From NCBI GenBank assembly GCA_900312665.1, contig ONZQ02000001.1, positions 3,786,337 to 3,850,336 of the forward strand: 64,000 nucleotides of DNA, given 5' to 3'. Positions 22,027-34,383 of the stretch are shown here, one piece after another. The notes beneath the pieces were generated by a model. It did no database searches, had not been told where the DNA came from, and saw nothing but the letters and a program-made list of their open reading frames with translations. Position 1 is the stretch's first letter. Each line of letters begins with the position of its first letter. The translations under genes and the position numbers were made by a program. This DNA comes from Cephalotrichum gorgonifer (taxonomy: Eukaryota > Ascomycota > Sordariomycetes > Microascales > Microascaceae).

Positions 22027-24992
22027 ATGGGCGCTAGTGACTCGAAGCTATCTTTCAAGAGGGGCATTTTCCGGCTCTCCGAGGAGCGCCACATCCCCGC
22101 GGACGACCCGTACTGGACCTCGGTGAGTCGAAACCCAGAATTGATATCCATCGTCCTTGTTTCCATCTCTCCGCCCACGCCCTTGCCACGTCCCTTTCGT
22201 GAGTAACCCCCCGCCCACTAACCGGTTGATGATTTCCAGTTCTGGGAACTCCCCGAATCGTCGGAGGATGTTTTCAGCCTCTTCTCCGCCGCCGACATAC
22301 GCCGCACCCGCGATCGCGCGCTCGAGAACCTCGAGACCCTCATCCTAGCTCTCACATCCCGCCTCTTCATCCTCCGCCACCACCCTTCCTTCCCCGACGC
22401 CGAGCTCGCCCCCGACCGCGACGCCCTCAACTGCATCCGCGTGCTCACCCGCGTACTGCCGTACATCTACGAGTCCGAGGAGTTACAGCAATGGGAGGAG
22501 CGCTTCTTCTGGGGCGTCAGGAGGCGGCGCACCCGCAAGTCTGTCGTCGCGAACGAGGTCCTCTTCGATGGCGACCGTGGCGGCGGGCCCCTGAGCCCGG
22601 CGGATAGGGTGGAGGAGTACGAGGAGGCGAGGCCGCTGGCCGAGGAGCTGGTCGACACGTTGGTCGATCTGATGTTCTACTCCGGCCTGACGCTACCGAC
22701 GGTGCCCCATGGTAAACCCAAGGTCACGTATGCGATATGGCAGAGCGGTGTGGGGTGCAACACGTCGGTGGCGACCACCAAAGAGACCGAGGGGAACAGG
22801 ATAGAGATACTGAGGCTGCTGCTCACCATGGCTGGGAAGAGCATGTACATGACGCCCGGGGTGCTGCCGCAGAGGGGCGTCAGGGTGTTGACGCACCTAT
22901 GTACGTGCTCCGATAAGCAGGTGGTGCTGTCGGTGCTCTGCTCTCTTCTCAATACCGTGAGTTCTCCCGACTAGGGCGACCGCCAGCGAGAAGCCATTCT
23001 TTGACTAACTAACCCCCTCCCCCCCATATATAGTCGCTCAAATTCAACCCCGCCACTTGGCGAGTTCCGTACAACGCCCTGGGGCTCAAGGACGCAAAGC
23101 AAGTTCTCGCCACCTACTCCGTCCAGCTCCTCCTCACCCTACTACTCTACCCCATCCCAGAGGACACCCGGGACGTCCCTCAGCGCAACTATTACCGCCA
23201 CTACCTGGGACGCCTCCACCGTCCCCAGGACTTCCAGTTCATAGTCGACGGCATATTGAGGGTACTGCATCAGCCACTGCAGGACAAGACCTCGTACATA
23301 CCGTCGGGGCCCCAGTCCTCGGCGGGAAACCTCGTGCCGGAGATGATCATGATGTTCTGGGAGATCACGCAGTGCAACAAGCGCTTCCGGTCGTTCATAA
23401 TCGACACCGAGAGAGTCTTCGACTTTGTCATCCTGGCTGTCTTTAACGCGCTGGAGCACAAGGCGGATCCGTCAAAGCAGGGCGTCGTTAGGATGTGCGC
23501 ATTCCTGCTACAGACGCTGAGCGTGGAGAAGAACTTTGGGATCAACCTGAATAAGTACTTCGAGACGCAGGATACGCTGCCGCCGGCTATCCGCATCCCC
23601 AATCTCAGCGGCACATATGCCGACTTTCTCATTCATGTAAGGATGATCAGACCTGTGTGTGGATTCAGCTTCTCAAATATACTAACGCCGGATGCAGTCT
23701 ATCTATAACTTAATCACGGGAAGCCAGGGGAAGCTGACGGCGATATACCCGGCCCTAGTTGCCGTCATCAACAATATCGCCCCCTATCTCGAGGGTCTTA
23801 GCTCCGCTTCGTGCGCGAAACTTATGCAGCTCTTCTCGTCCATGTCGTCGCCGTCTTTCCTATTTGCGAACGAGTCGAATCACGTCCTTCTTCGCTCCCT
23901 GCTTGAGGCGATGAATGCCATCATCGAGCACCAGTACAAGAGTGAGCCACCCCGCCGTCCGTTCCTGCACGGGCAGCTTACTGACAAGTTCTAGAAAACC
24001 CCACATTTGTATTTTCTCTACTCAAAAACAGAAAGAAGATAGAAGCACTACGAGCATTCACATTAGAGAGCGGTCAAGAGGAGATAGAGAGACGGAGCAG
24101 GCGGCGAAAGGAGGGTTTGGACGCCGACCACGCGGGATCTCTACGGAGCTCCATAGACAGCATCAGAAGCCAGGCGCCGTCGCAGCCCGTCTCGCCCGCG
24201 CTCAGCGAAGTCCCCGAGGAATCCGGCGCGTTTGCCATCGGGGACGACGACGACAGTGACGACGACGGCGACAACGACACGAAGCCCACGCCCGCGCATT
24301 CGACGCCGAGCGATAACCCGTCGCGGGAGTCCTCGGCGGTTGACTTCGAAGACGCGGTGCCGACGCAGCTCCGTGGCATGTCGGAGAAGGCGAGGGGCAA
24401 GATGCGCGCCGGTGCTCCGACCTTTTCCAGGCAAAACAGCACCACTAGTCTCGACGGCGGGCACTCGGCCACGGCCGGGGCCGGCATGTCGGGCGCGGCC
24501 CCCGGTGGCGCGGTGTTCGAGCCGTCGGCGCACTGGATAGAGTCGTGGCTGCCGGAGCTGCCCCTCCACACTATCCTCACCGTCATCCATCAGCTCACGG
24601 CCGTCCTCCCGCGACAGGTTCTCTCGGGGGATCACCCCTCTGCCGATGCGTTGAGGCGCATACAGGAGGTGGATCCGGTCGGCGTCGAGGCGTCACCGCC
24701 GAGGGTTCACGGGTTCGAGTGGTCGCCGATGTCGCTGGGGTGGTATGAATCGCTATTGTGGGGGATCATATTCAGCGCCGAGGTGCAGCCTGGGAAGGGG
24801 ACGGTGGGGGTGTGGAACGGAACGGGGATACGGCTCTTCAGGGTTCAGGAGGCGGCGAGGGCGGGGCCGTCGCTTTCGAGTCCAAGGGGCGCCGTGGATG
24901 CTGTTGGGAGCAACATCGTCGAGAGGATCGGGGGACTTAATTTGAGGGGGCAGGGGCAGCAGCAACAGCAACAGCAACAGCAGCAACAGTGA
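22027..24992 (+). CDS. hid1: HID1 family protein (Golgi/secretory; yeast Ecm30-like)
   Basis: Five exons (22027-22122, 22240-22956, 23034-23636, 23698-23941, 23995-24992; introns 117, 77, 61 and 53 bp) give 885 residues with the frame kept at every junction. The N terminus MGASDSKLSFKRGIFRL is the family signature. Gly2 with Ser6 fits the N-myristoylation pattern that attaches animal HID1 to the Golgi. Downstream blocks typical of the family include the FWELPES/DVFSLF segment, VLTRVLPYIYE, VPEMIMMFWEI and FVFSLLKNRKKIEALRAF. Animal HID1 acts in dense-core vesicle and trans-Golgi sorting; the fungal role is little studied. Residues about 565-760 are acidic, Ser/Pro-rich and probably disordered. 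The protein ends in an 11-residue glutamine run encoded by CAR repeats at 24957-24989. Confidence 0.87.
24957..24989 (+). repeat. CAR (Gln) codon repeat at the end of hid1
   Basis: Eleven consecutive Gln codons, mixed CAG and CAA, run to the stop codon. Interruption by CAA should limit slippage. It is likely to vary in length between strains, which is inference. Confidence 0.9.
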
Positions 24993-25037
24993 TGTTAACA
25001 AGTATTTAGGGGGACGCGGAGAAAAGAAGGGAAAAAA
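24993..25037. other. 3' flank of hid1 before the assembly gap
   Basis: Forty-five purine-rich bases between the hid1 stop and the run of N. Nothing further can be read. Confidence 0.5.
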
Positions 25038-25434
25038 NNNNNNNNNNNNNNNNNNNNNNNNNNNNNNNNNNNNNNNNNNNNNNNNNNNNNNNNNNNNNNN
25101 NNNNNNNNNNNNNNNNNNNNNNNNNNNNNNNNNNNNNNNNNNNNNNNNNNNNNNNNNNNNNNNNNNNNNNNNNNNNNNNNNNNNNNNNNNNNNNNNNNNN
25201 NNNNNNNNNNNNNNNNNNNNNNNNNNNNNNNNNNNNNNNNNNNNNNNNNNNNNNNNNNNNNNNNNNNNNNNNNNNNNNNNNNNNNNNNNNNNNNNNNNNN
25301 NNNNNNNNNNNNNNNNNNNNNNNNNNNNNNNNNNNNNNNNNNNNNNNNNNNNNNNNNNNNNNNNNNNNNNNNNNNNNNNNNNNNNNNNNNNNNNNNNNNN
25401 NNNNNNNNNNNNNNNNNNNNNNNNNNNNNNNNNN
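25038..25434. other. Assembly gap (397 N)
   Basis: The gap is entered from a GAAAAAA run and left through eight G. The open frame spanning it on the minus strand is an artefact of translating N. Any feature inside is unknown. Confidence 1.
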
Positions 25435-28400
25435 GGGGGGGGTCTTTGAATATGTATACCTTGTGTCATTTGCATTAGCGGTTTCTCTTCGCCACGTGGG
25501 TTTCTACACACGGCAAACAAAATACTTTTACTTTCACATGCTGCCTCTTTACTTCTTCTTGTGTCCAGCTGAGCATGGCCAGAGATAACATATAACATCC
25601 GACCACCCAAGTTTGCACATGTGTTTAAAGCACCAGCCGTACGCGTGGAATGGTATGAATGGCACAGAGGGGGCTCACTTCCCTTTCTGCTGGGTGAACT
25701 TACGCGAGAGGGTACGATGGAGAGATGAATCTCGCGAGAAACACGCCCGTGCACGATGTGTATACCGGGCGCCGGCTTCCGAGCAGGGAGAGAAAGGAGA
25801 GACGTGCGGCGCTTAGCACGGGTTTCGGAGCGGCGCGAAAGTTGCACCTGGAATTGGAATCCGGGAGACCTACACGGGTTAGAGTTATGTCTATTTCTGG
25901 CAGCGAGTCCCCAAAGGTGGAGATGGGCTGTCTGTTTGGTTTATTTCCGATGTGGAATGGTGCAACCGAATAAGGTACATGTAAAGAAGGACAACGAGAG
26001 GTTCGAGTCGACAATGGCAAGATCAGGACAGCTGGGGAGTGGCTGGTCCTTGAGAGACGGCATACACGATGTCGTCCTACGACCCACGAGACGGCACAGC
26101 CTCGAGGAAGACCTAGAAGTAAAAGATCAGACTCCCTCAGCTTAGATGGTAAAGCCCAGTCTCGCCCTTGCCGCGATGTCTCATGGCTCAGCCGGACAAT
26201 GACACTCGGAAGTTCGACCCGGGCATAGGTGCGTGGAGGCTGGGCCAAGACCCGAAGACCGGAATTTGGTCTGCGATCCTCCGGTGTTAAGTGAGACTTT
26301 TCTTTCCTAGCGCATAGCCGCTCCTTGGCCTGGCGGCAATCCTTTTGTTTCCTCTTTCCTTTTTTCCCCTTCTTTCTTTGGGGATCTCAGGTCGGGGGAG
26401 AAAAAGTTTGCCTTTGCTTTCTCCCCTGCATTTGTCTCAATGTAAAAGGCAGAAAGTGGAGCGAGGTGGGTGGGTGTAAGACGGAGCACACGGAGGAGGG
26501 AGGATCTCCGCGCCGAAATCTCCGCCGGGGAGGCCTGCTTGGCAGCCCAAGCCTTTTTTTCCTGGCCACCCTCGTTCTGGGTAGTGGCCCAATCACACAC
26601 TCACTACACGCACGGGTGGCGTAAGACTCATGCCCACGATGCGAGATGGGAAGGAGCGTGTTCGTTCGTTTCGGTCATACTTCGTACATACTCAGTGGCT
26701 GTCGGCCGCTAACACTAGACGGCATGGAGAGGCCGGCGTTGTACCGTGTACGACGGGATGCGAAACAATCCGTGCGAGGATGGGGACTAGTGTCTCTTTG
26801 GGTGACGGGCCTGAAAAAAAGGTGAGACATGGAAAGAAGAGGAGAGGAGAGAGAGAAAAAAAGAGAAATCTTGTCGTCGATAAAATTGATTCTGGCTGAT
26901 GAAGAGTCATATCCCGATATCTCGGGTCGGCTCGTCGTCGTTGCCTTTTCCGAACTCTTTCCATGTTTCTCTGGCATGAACCTACATGTACAAGTACACC
27001 TGTTCGCACGGATACATGGATTGAGACAATCCGTCTCGGCGTCGGCGCTAACTCTCAGCAATATGTAAAATCACCTTTCTCCCCCAAACTCGGGTACTGG
27101 TAGCTATTAGGTACAGGACACACTCGTCCGCGGACTTACACACGCGGCGAGCTTTGACCGGATCCGTATCTTGATGTGGTGGGCAAAGCAGACGCCCCAA
27201 CCCGCATTCCCAACAAGAATTGAAAGAGTCGAGGAAGGGCGGTACGAGAGGCAAAGATGCTCAATCTCGGCTCACCTTGGCACCGCAGGAGGCGATTATT
27301 CTCCGGAAATATTTTTTCTTCTTCTTTCGAGATGCAGGTCATCGGAACATGCATACTTCAAGCACATCCACATTGACGCGACGTAACCATCGGGGTGTGC
27401 CTGCTGTAACTCCGTGTATGCAAGACCTGCATGTATGATCCTCGTACAAGGTGAAAAAAAAAAAAAGAGGGAAGCAGAGAAGAAAAAAAAAGGCTCGGCG
27501 CTTGTGCTATGCCATTTTCGGCTTCCTGCAGGCCAGAAACACTCAACATCAACATCAACTTTCGACCTGCATGACATCGCCTGGCATGACTGACTGACTG
27601 TGGATGTCAGTTACCTTGAGATCGTTGTGGGGACTATTACTTCAATTGATGTATTCATACAAGTACCAAGATACCGGGTTGCGCGATATCGGCGCGCTCG
27701 ATTCGTGATGGTTGTGGACCCTGGCGTCAGCTTGATATCAGCTAGGAAGCGAGCGGCAGTGTGATAAGATTGTCCCATCCACTGGCGGCTATTAATATGT
27801 ACATGCAGTATGGTATGATTGTCGAGAGCGATCGACGCAGGGCTGGATGCCAATGCAGGTTGATAGTTTGGTTAATACGTGCTCCTGCTCGTATTCCCGC
27901 AGTGAGTCAGCGATAATAGCTTGCCACGATGGCATTGAAGAGATAAGAGAGAGAGCTCGAGACTCTGCTGTTCGAGGCCCTCGGTGTTGGCGGCCGCTAG
28001 CCCGCCCCAACACACGACGAGTACACTATTACTACTTGTAAAGGCATAATAAATATAGACTATCTGACACCCCATCGCCTGGCATCGGCTAGCCCACTCA
28101 CACCCCACTAGCACACTGCGCGACATCCATTCCCCATAATGCCTACCACCTTAGCCGGAGACTACTATTTGTAGCTCTGCGGAGTCATCGATGGCGCTAT
28201 CAATAATAATCATACTTTGTACGTACGAATATACCCGTTTTGGCTCCTGTTGCTGCTATTGCAAAGCGTCGGAAAAGCCTTGACAGGATCGTCTCGGATC
28301 CCGTAGTTCGTCGGTTCCCTGTCCCGTCGATCTGCAGGACCAAAGTACAAGTACAAGGGCATTCTCGCCACCCAATATCCAAATATAATACGTAGTGCAG

Positions 28401-29678
28401 TAGGAGGTCTTTAAGGCAACTCGATCCAACCCATCCAATGGGCTGATCCCAACATGGGCACGGATACTTTAGTACGTATCGTAGCTTGTAACTGCCTGGG
28501 GTGGTGGGAGCTTCGACTCCTCCCAAAAGCTCAGATCCCCCGCTACTCGCTACTAGCTTCAAAGTATCATAAACATGATTCTCCCTGAGATCCGGTCTGC
28601 GCCGCTACGCTATTACACTAGCTTCACCCCGCCCACCCCAGTTGCTGCATCAGGCACCAGGTACCTCCTACTTTTGCCCGCAGCGGCGTCTCCGAGCTGG
28701 CAGGAGCTCCCCTGGTGCATGGTGCATGGTGGTGTACTCGTACCCGTAACATGCATCAGTACATGTAATACCCGTAATCGCTCAAAAACGCTTAGAAAAG
28801 CCCCCCTCCACACACCACCCTGACGATGATTGTATTATCGTGACCAACGGGAAAAAAGTCTTCACCTCCGCCTCCCTCCTCTAGCTTCTCCGCCGGGCCA
28901 TATATACTATCAAAGGAGTCCTACTCGTACTACTTGTATTCCTCCCCTCTGATCCCTGCAAACAAAGCCTCTCCCCGCTCCGGCCACTCGCTCCCACGGC
29001 CAGCAGTAACACCCTGGAACTAAAGCTCACTCACCTCGCGCCGACTTCGCATTCCCACATTCATCCTCCTAATCGCTTCGCATTTACCGCTACCCATCCC
29101 GCCCTTCTTCCTTCTCGCGTTCCTCGAGCTGTTACTGTATTCATATTTTCCATTGCCCCCCTAGCCGCTCTATTCTATCACGGGAAGGTGCTTTTTTCTC
29201 ATCGCACCCCGTCTCCATCGCCAACATCAACGCCAACACCTCCACCTCTACCACCAAGACGAGATTGTTACACATTGAACCTATCAACCGGGCTTTCCGT
29301 CTGAGCAGGGTATCCAAGATCCCCAGCCATTTCTTCGTGGGTAGCATTCAATTGTCCCCGCCCACTCATTGCCCAATCCCCCTCCTTCCACCCTCCCGTC
29401 ATGCATATGAACCGCCCCCATTGACGTCAGCTCCACCCACCCTGTTTCCCGGCCAGCTTCCTGGCCAGTAGCTACGAGCTACTTGTACGAGTACTGACCT
29501 ATTCCCCATCTTCCTCACAACAGGCCACCCGGCTCCTCTCTCATACCGTCCGATCCCCGAATCATTAGCTTCCGGAGCTCAATCCCTTCCTCCGATTCCG
29601 CATTTCTCTGCTGTCCGCGGCACCGGGAGATTCGGTTAGAGGCTGCGCGACAGGTCAAAGCACCCAAAACCCCTCACC
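25435..29678. other. Gene-free 4.2 kb region upstream of glycogen synthase
   Basis: No frame here has protein-like composition and no splice model joins any. The last about 800 bases are C/T-rich (28840-29670) and probably hold the promoter and a long leader of the glycogen synthase gene. The region has nine copies of the dispersed octamer TACTYGTA or its complement: 26989, 27658, 28033, 28346, 28735, 28922, 28931, 29480 and 29486. The last two are fused head to head as TACTTGTACGAGTA. Confidence 0.55.
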
Positions 29679-32129
29679 ATGACTGCACAGTCCCAGAACG
29701 GGGATCAGCCCGTCCGCGGGGATGCCGTCCGCGATATGGAGGGCCACCTCCTCTTTGAAATATCCACCGAAGTGGCCAATCGCGGTATGTTGAGAAAGCA
29801 GATTTCGGTCTAGGCCGGAGGAGGAGGACGACGACTAACAGGGCGGGGCGCGAATCTAGTTGGTGGTATCTACTCCGTCATCAAGTCGAAGGCACCCGTG
29901 ACAACGCTCGAGTATGGTGACCGCTATACCCTCATCGGTCCCTACAACAGAAACTCGGTAGGTCCCTGAGATCTCGAGCGCCTTGTCCCCCGGCCTCTAC
30001 GCCCTACTCCCTACGTGTAGAACTTGCTAACTCGACGCCAATGCAGGCAAATGTCGAGGTTGAAGAGCTGGAGCCCACCAACGAACAGATCAAGGCAACG
30101 ATGAACGCCATGTCGGAGCGCGGCATTCGCATGGTCTACGGCCGTTGGCTGGTCGAGGGAGCGCCCCGCGTGCTCCTCTTTGACACCTCAACCGGCTACA
30201 AGTTCCTCAACGAGTGGAAGAGCGACCTGTGGAACGTCGCTAGCATTCCCTCCCCTCCGGACGATGCTGAGACCAACGAAGCTATTGTCTTTGGCTACCT
30301 CGTTGCCTGGTTCCTCGGAGAGGTACGCGGCCACCCCTGTTATCATTATGCACCGCCCTCACTTGCAACTCCATGCACCTAGAATGTACAAAAAGCTGAC
30401 ACAACGCCACGTAGTTCGTCTGCCACGAGAAGAAGAAGGCGGTTATTGCCCACTTCCACGAGTGGCTAGCCGGCGTAGCTCTGCCCCTGGCGAAGAGGAG
30501 GAAGATCGACATCACCACTGTCTTCACCACCCACGCCACCATCCTAGGGCGGTATCTCTGTGCCGGCTCGGCCGACTTCTACAACCACCTCGCCTACTTC
30601 GATGTGGACCACGAGGCCGGCAAGCGGGGCATCTACCACCGGTACTGCATTGAGAGGGCGGCGGCCCACTCGTGCGACGTCTTCACCACCGTCTCCCACA
30701 TCACGGCGTACGAGAGCGAGCACCTGCTCAAGCGGAAACCCGACGGCGTCCTACCCAACGGCCTCAACGTCACCAAGTTCGCGGCGGCACACGAGTTCCA
30801 GAACCTCCACCAGGCTTCTAAGGAGAAGCTTCACGACTTCGTCCGCGGTCACTTCTACGGCCACCTAGATTTCGACCTCGAGAACACGCTCTACTTCTTC
30901 ACGGCCGGCCGGTACGAGTTCAGGAATAAGGGCGTCGACATGTTCATCGAGTCCCTGGCCCGCCTCAACCACCGACTGAAGGAGTCCGGCAGCAAGCTTA
31001 CCGTCGTCGCCTTCATCATCATGCCCGCGCCGACACACCACCTAACGGCCGAGTCCCTCAAGGGGCAGGCCGTCATCAAGTCTCTGCGCGAGGCGGTGGG
31101 CGTCATCGAGCAGAACATGGGCAAGCGGCTATACGAGCGCGCCCTGCGGTGGCAGGAGGGAGACGACCTGCCGCTGGCGCCCGACCTGATATCGGAGCAG
31201 GAGATGGTGAATCTGAAGAGGCGGCTCTTCGGCATGAAGCGGCACAACCTCCCGCCCATCGTCACTCATAACATGGTCAGTGACAGTGAGGACCCCATCC
31301 TCAACCAGCTCCGTCGCGTCAAGCTGTTCAACGACCGCAGCGACCGCGTCAAGGTGATATTCCACCCGGAGTTCTTGAGCTCGTCCAACCCCGTGCTCCC
31401 GCTGGACTACGACGAGTTCGTGCGCGGCACCCACATGGGGGTCTTCCCGTCGTACTACGAGCCGTGGGGCTACACGCCGGCCGAGTGCACGGTCATGGGG
31501 GTGCCGAGCATCACGACGAACCTCTCCGGGTTCGGGTGTTACATGGAGGAGCTGCTCGACAACGGGTCCGAGTATGGCATCTTCATCGTCGACAGGCGCG
31601 CCAAGGGGGTGGACGACTCGGTCAACCAAATGACGGACTACATGTACAACTACTGCCTCAAGAGCCGGCGCGAGCGCATCAACCAGCGGAACAGGACGGA
31701 GCGGCTCAGCGACCTGCTCGACTGGAGGCGGATGGGCCTCGAGTACAGCAAGGCGCGGCAGCTGGCGCTGCGGCGGGCGTACCCCACCGAGTTCACCGAG
31801 GACAAGTCACTGTGGGACTGGGAGCCCGGCGTGAAGCAGAAGATCGGACGGCCGTATTCCATCCCCGGATCGCCTGGCGCGCGCAAGGGCACGATGACTC
31901 CGGGCGACTTTGGCAGTCTGCAGGAGGGCAAGGAGGGGCTGAGCACGGAGGACTACATTGCGTGGAGGCTCCAGTAAGTGATTCCTGGTTTCGTAATCGA
32001 GTAATGGGGAGGGAGCGTATCGCTGACGGTTCTAGGGATGACGTGGATGAAAATGAGCGTGTCCTCGCCGCACGGCCAAAGGTGACGGGCCCGGGTAGCC
32101 CCGTCGATAGCTATGCCCAGCCTGCGTGA
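29679..32129 (+). CDS. gsy-1: Glycogen [starch] synthase (UDP-glucose, GT3 family)
   Basis: Five exons (29679-29784, 29860-29957, 30047-30322, 30415-31973, 32036-32129; introns 75, 89, 92 and 62 bp) give 710 residues, the normal length for fungal Gsy. The enzyme extends alpha-1,4-glucan chains from UDP-glucose in the cytosol. Visible signatures are EVANRVGGIYSVIKSKAP (sugar-nucleotide loop), HFHEWLAGVALP, FTTHATILGRYLCAG, and the GT-B catalytic block VFPSYYEPWGYTPAECTVMG with its two glutamates. The Arg-rich helix RRERINQRNRTERLSDLLDWRR corresponds to the glucose-6-phosphate-sensing cluster of yeast Gsy2. The tail RPYSIPGSPGARKGTMTPGD keeps the Ser/Ser/Thr sites phosphorylated to switch yeast Gsy2 off. 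Regulation by phosphorylation and glucose-6-phosphate is therefore likely conserved. Confidence 0.95.
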
Positions 32130-32171
32130 GACAGCTAGGGAGGAATAACGACGACGAGTGATAAGAGGGAG

Positions 32172-32190
32172 GAGAGAGAGAGAGAGAGAG
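32172..32190. repeat. GA dinucleotide microsatellite
   Basis: About nine uninterrupted GA units in the 3' flank of glycogen synthase. Confidence 0.85.
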
Positions 32191-32435
32191 GCATTGAGCA
32201 TTGAATGGGGTGTTTGATTTATCGAGCTTTGGGTAACATGGATGGAGGTTCGTGGCAGAGATGGATGGGTAGGGTAAGTCTCTGACAGGGGGCAGAGGTG
32301 TACTTGTGGGGGTGTTGGGTTCCTTTGATGCGTTTACGTCGTAGCTTCTTCGCTTAATAACCTACTACATGGCATGGGTTTGTCCTTGGCTTCATGGTGT
32401 AAATCGAGGGGAGAGGGCCGGGTTATCGTGGGTAG

Positions 32436-32453
32436 TGAGTGAGTGAGTGAGTG
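32436..32453. repeat. GAGT tetranucleotide microsatellite
   Basis: Four and a half tandem TGAG units. No function is apparent. Confidence 0.85.
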
Positions 32454-34383
32454 GCTGGATGATGCCGTCGCGGCCGCGTTGCGGAACATCAGATATGAAA
32501 GGATGCAAGTACTCTCCAGTGGAGGCGTCGATCGTCTTGGCAAGCTCATCTTCCAAGGTCCAAGGCGGGCATCTGCATCATTTTGTGTTACGTCGAAGGG
32601 AGAGAAAGGAGGAAAAGAAGGAAAGCATGAGGCCTCCAGGAGAGCCCGGTGAACGCGGGTGGAGAAAAAGTAGGATGGGTTTGCTTCTCCTTGAAGTTAT
32701 TTTTTCCCATTCTTTTGTTTCTCTGCCTTTCCCCATATTCTAGGGTCTTGGCCTACTCCACTCCCGTTTCAAAGTTTCGGAGAGATTGGAGGATCAAGGA
32801 TGGGTAGATCAAGGATTGGAGGGTTGGAGGGTTGGGATCCGTTCAAGGGTCCACACCTACAAGTACTAGCTGGGAATAGCTCATGACAGACAGGACATTG
32901 ACTTTGGGGAGGACATCCATCTAGCAGGGAAGGTAGTACGGTCTGGGTATTAAGGTGGGCTCGGTGGGGCGGGTATGGGCAGCGCGATGACGAAAGGGAG
33001 GAGCGATCGGAGGGGAGGTACGAGTTGTGCAAAAAATGTGGCTGCGGGTGGTTGCTCACAAGATGTACATGAAAGCTGGAAAGGGAAGGCGGCAGTTTAC
33101 AGGGTTGGCGGCGTGTTGCACTTCTAGATGTCCCCCCTTTCCAGATGAAGTGTGAGCCCCAACTCAACCCCGGAGGGCTGGAAGTTGGATATGAGTAGAT
33201 TGGGCCTTTCTCTAGCATCGCCAGTCCATCAGCAGTCGGACAACGTGAAGCGGAACATCTTTTCCTCCCAAAACGAGACTAAGGTAACATCGTACCCCAC
33301 TCCGCGCCCCGCTCCAGCCCCGCCACAGGGATACATCGCATCCCATCTATCCTAATCCTCCGTGCCAGGGAATTCCAGATGGAGTATAATTACTTGAAGC
33401 ATACCACCAACAGTACATCTACTCGCGTGCTCGGATTACCAGGTCGCATCTGCGCTATAATAAGGCTCCGTGGCGAGAATGCGTGGCGCTCTCCCGCCCT
33501 CCGCGCCTGTCTGTCCATCCATTATTCCCCGAAAGCAACGATTCGTACATGTATTATTTCCTGGACTTGGGTCGTGTCGCAAGGGCGACGATGGACGGAC
33601 CCCATCGGACTATCAAACTGAGACTCTCGCGAGTACTTGTAAGCCTCAGTTGAGGAAATATATGAACCAGGAATGAAAATGCCCGTAGTTAATGGGCCCG
33701 ACTACTCGCAGCAAAAGGACGTCATATCTTGTTTCGTTTGTTCGTATTTTTTTTTCGCCTCCGTATCTTTTCAGTCCTCACTCGCCAGCCGCAGGGATCA
33801 AGACTTAACCTGTACCACCACTGCACTGATCAACTTATCAAAGAGGGGTATTCCTTACCGTACCCGTACAGATCTTTTGCCCTTCCTGGCTGCCCAACCG
33901 AAGGCGGGAAAAATATCCTGCTGACATTACCACCGTTTGTAGGCGGTTACTGGCTACTGGCAGTTGCTCAGTGAGAGTCTGTGGACAGGGGGTAGTAGTG
34001 ACAGGTCCCTCCTTCCTCATTCCTCGCCTTCGCTCTTCGGGAAGGGAAGAGGGACGGGGCAGATTGCGGTTCCCCACCTTCCACTCCCACCTCTGTTTCG
34101 CGCTTCCGGTTGGCGCTGGCGGCACCAACTGCGACCTTATTTCCTCAACCACCACCAACCACCACACCTCCTCCTTCCTCCATCCTCCATCCTCCAAAAA
34201 AAAGGTGTCGTCTTACTTCATAGTATTATTACCTACCGCCTTCCTCCCCCCCCCTTTTCCCCCTTTTCTCTCTTCACACCCCCCAAAACCCGAAGGAGGT
34301 AAAAATAAAAAAAACGGCGTACGCGTCCAAACCGGGTTGGACACCCCGCCTCCCTCCCCCTCCCCCTTTAAAAAAAAGCAGTC

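Larger units (their letters stand above)
32130..34383. other. Intergenic region between gsy-1 and second F-box gene
   Basis: A 2.25 kb region with a GA microsatellite (32172-32190), a GAGT microsatellite (32436-32453) and octamers at 32858-32865 and 33634-33641. From about 34140 to 34383 there is a strongly pyrimidine-rich leader with C-runs and A-runs just before the next ATG. Short frames are not protein-like. Confidence 0.5.

Noticed and set aside
24753..25847. Long minus-strand frame crossing the N gap
   Set aside because: It exists only because N bases translate without stops; its ends overlap hid1 antisense and random sequence.
26125..26230. tRNA-like signals (CTCAGCTTAGATGGTAAAGC and AGTTCGACCCG)
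   Set aside because: They resemble A and B boxes, but the T-stem does not pair and no acceptor stem can be formed.
25700..26248. A 182-codon minus frame upstream of glycogen synthase
   Set aside because: No domain or hydrophobic pattern, Arg/Ser/Leu-rich random composition, and overlapping frames on the other strand.
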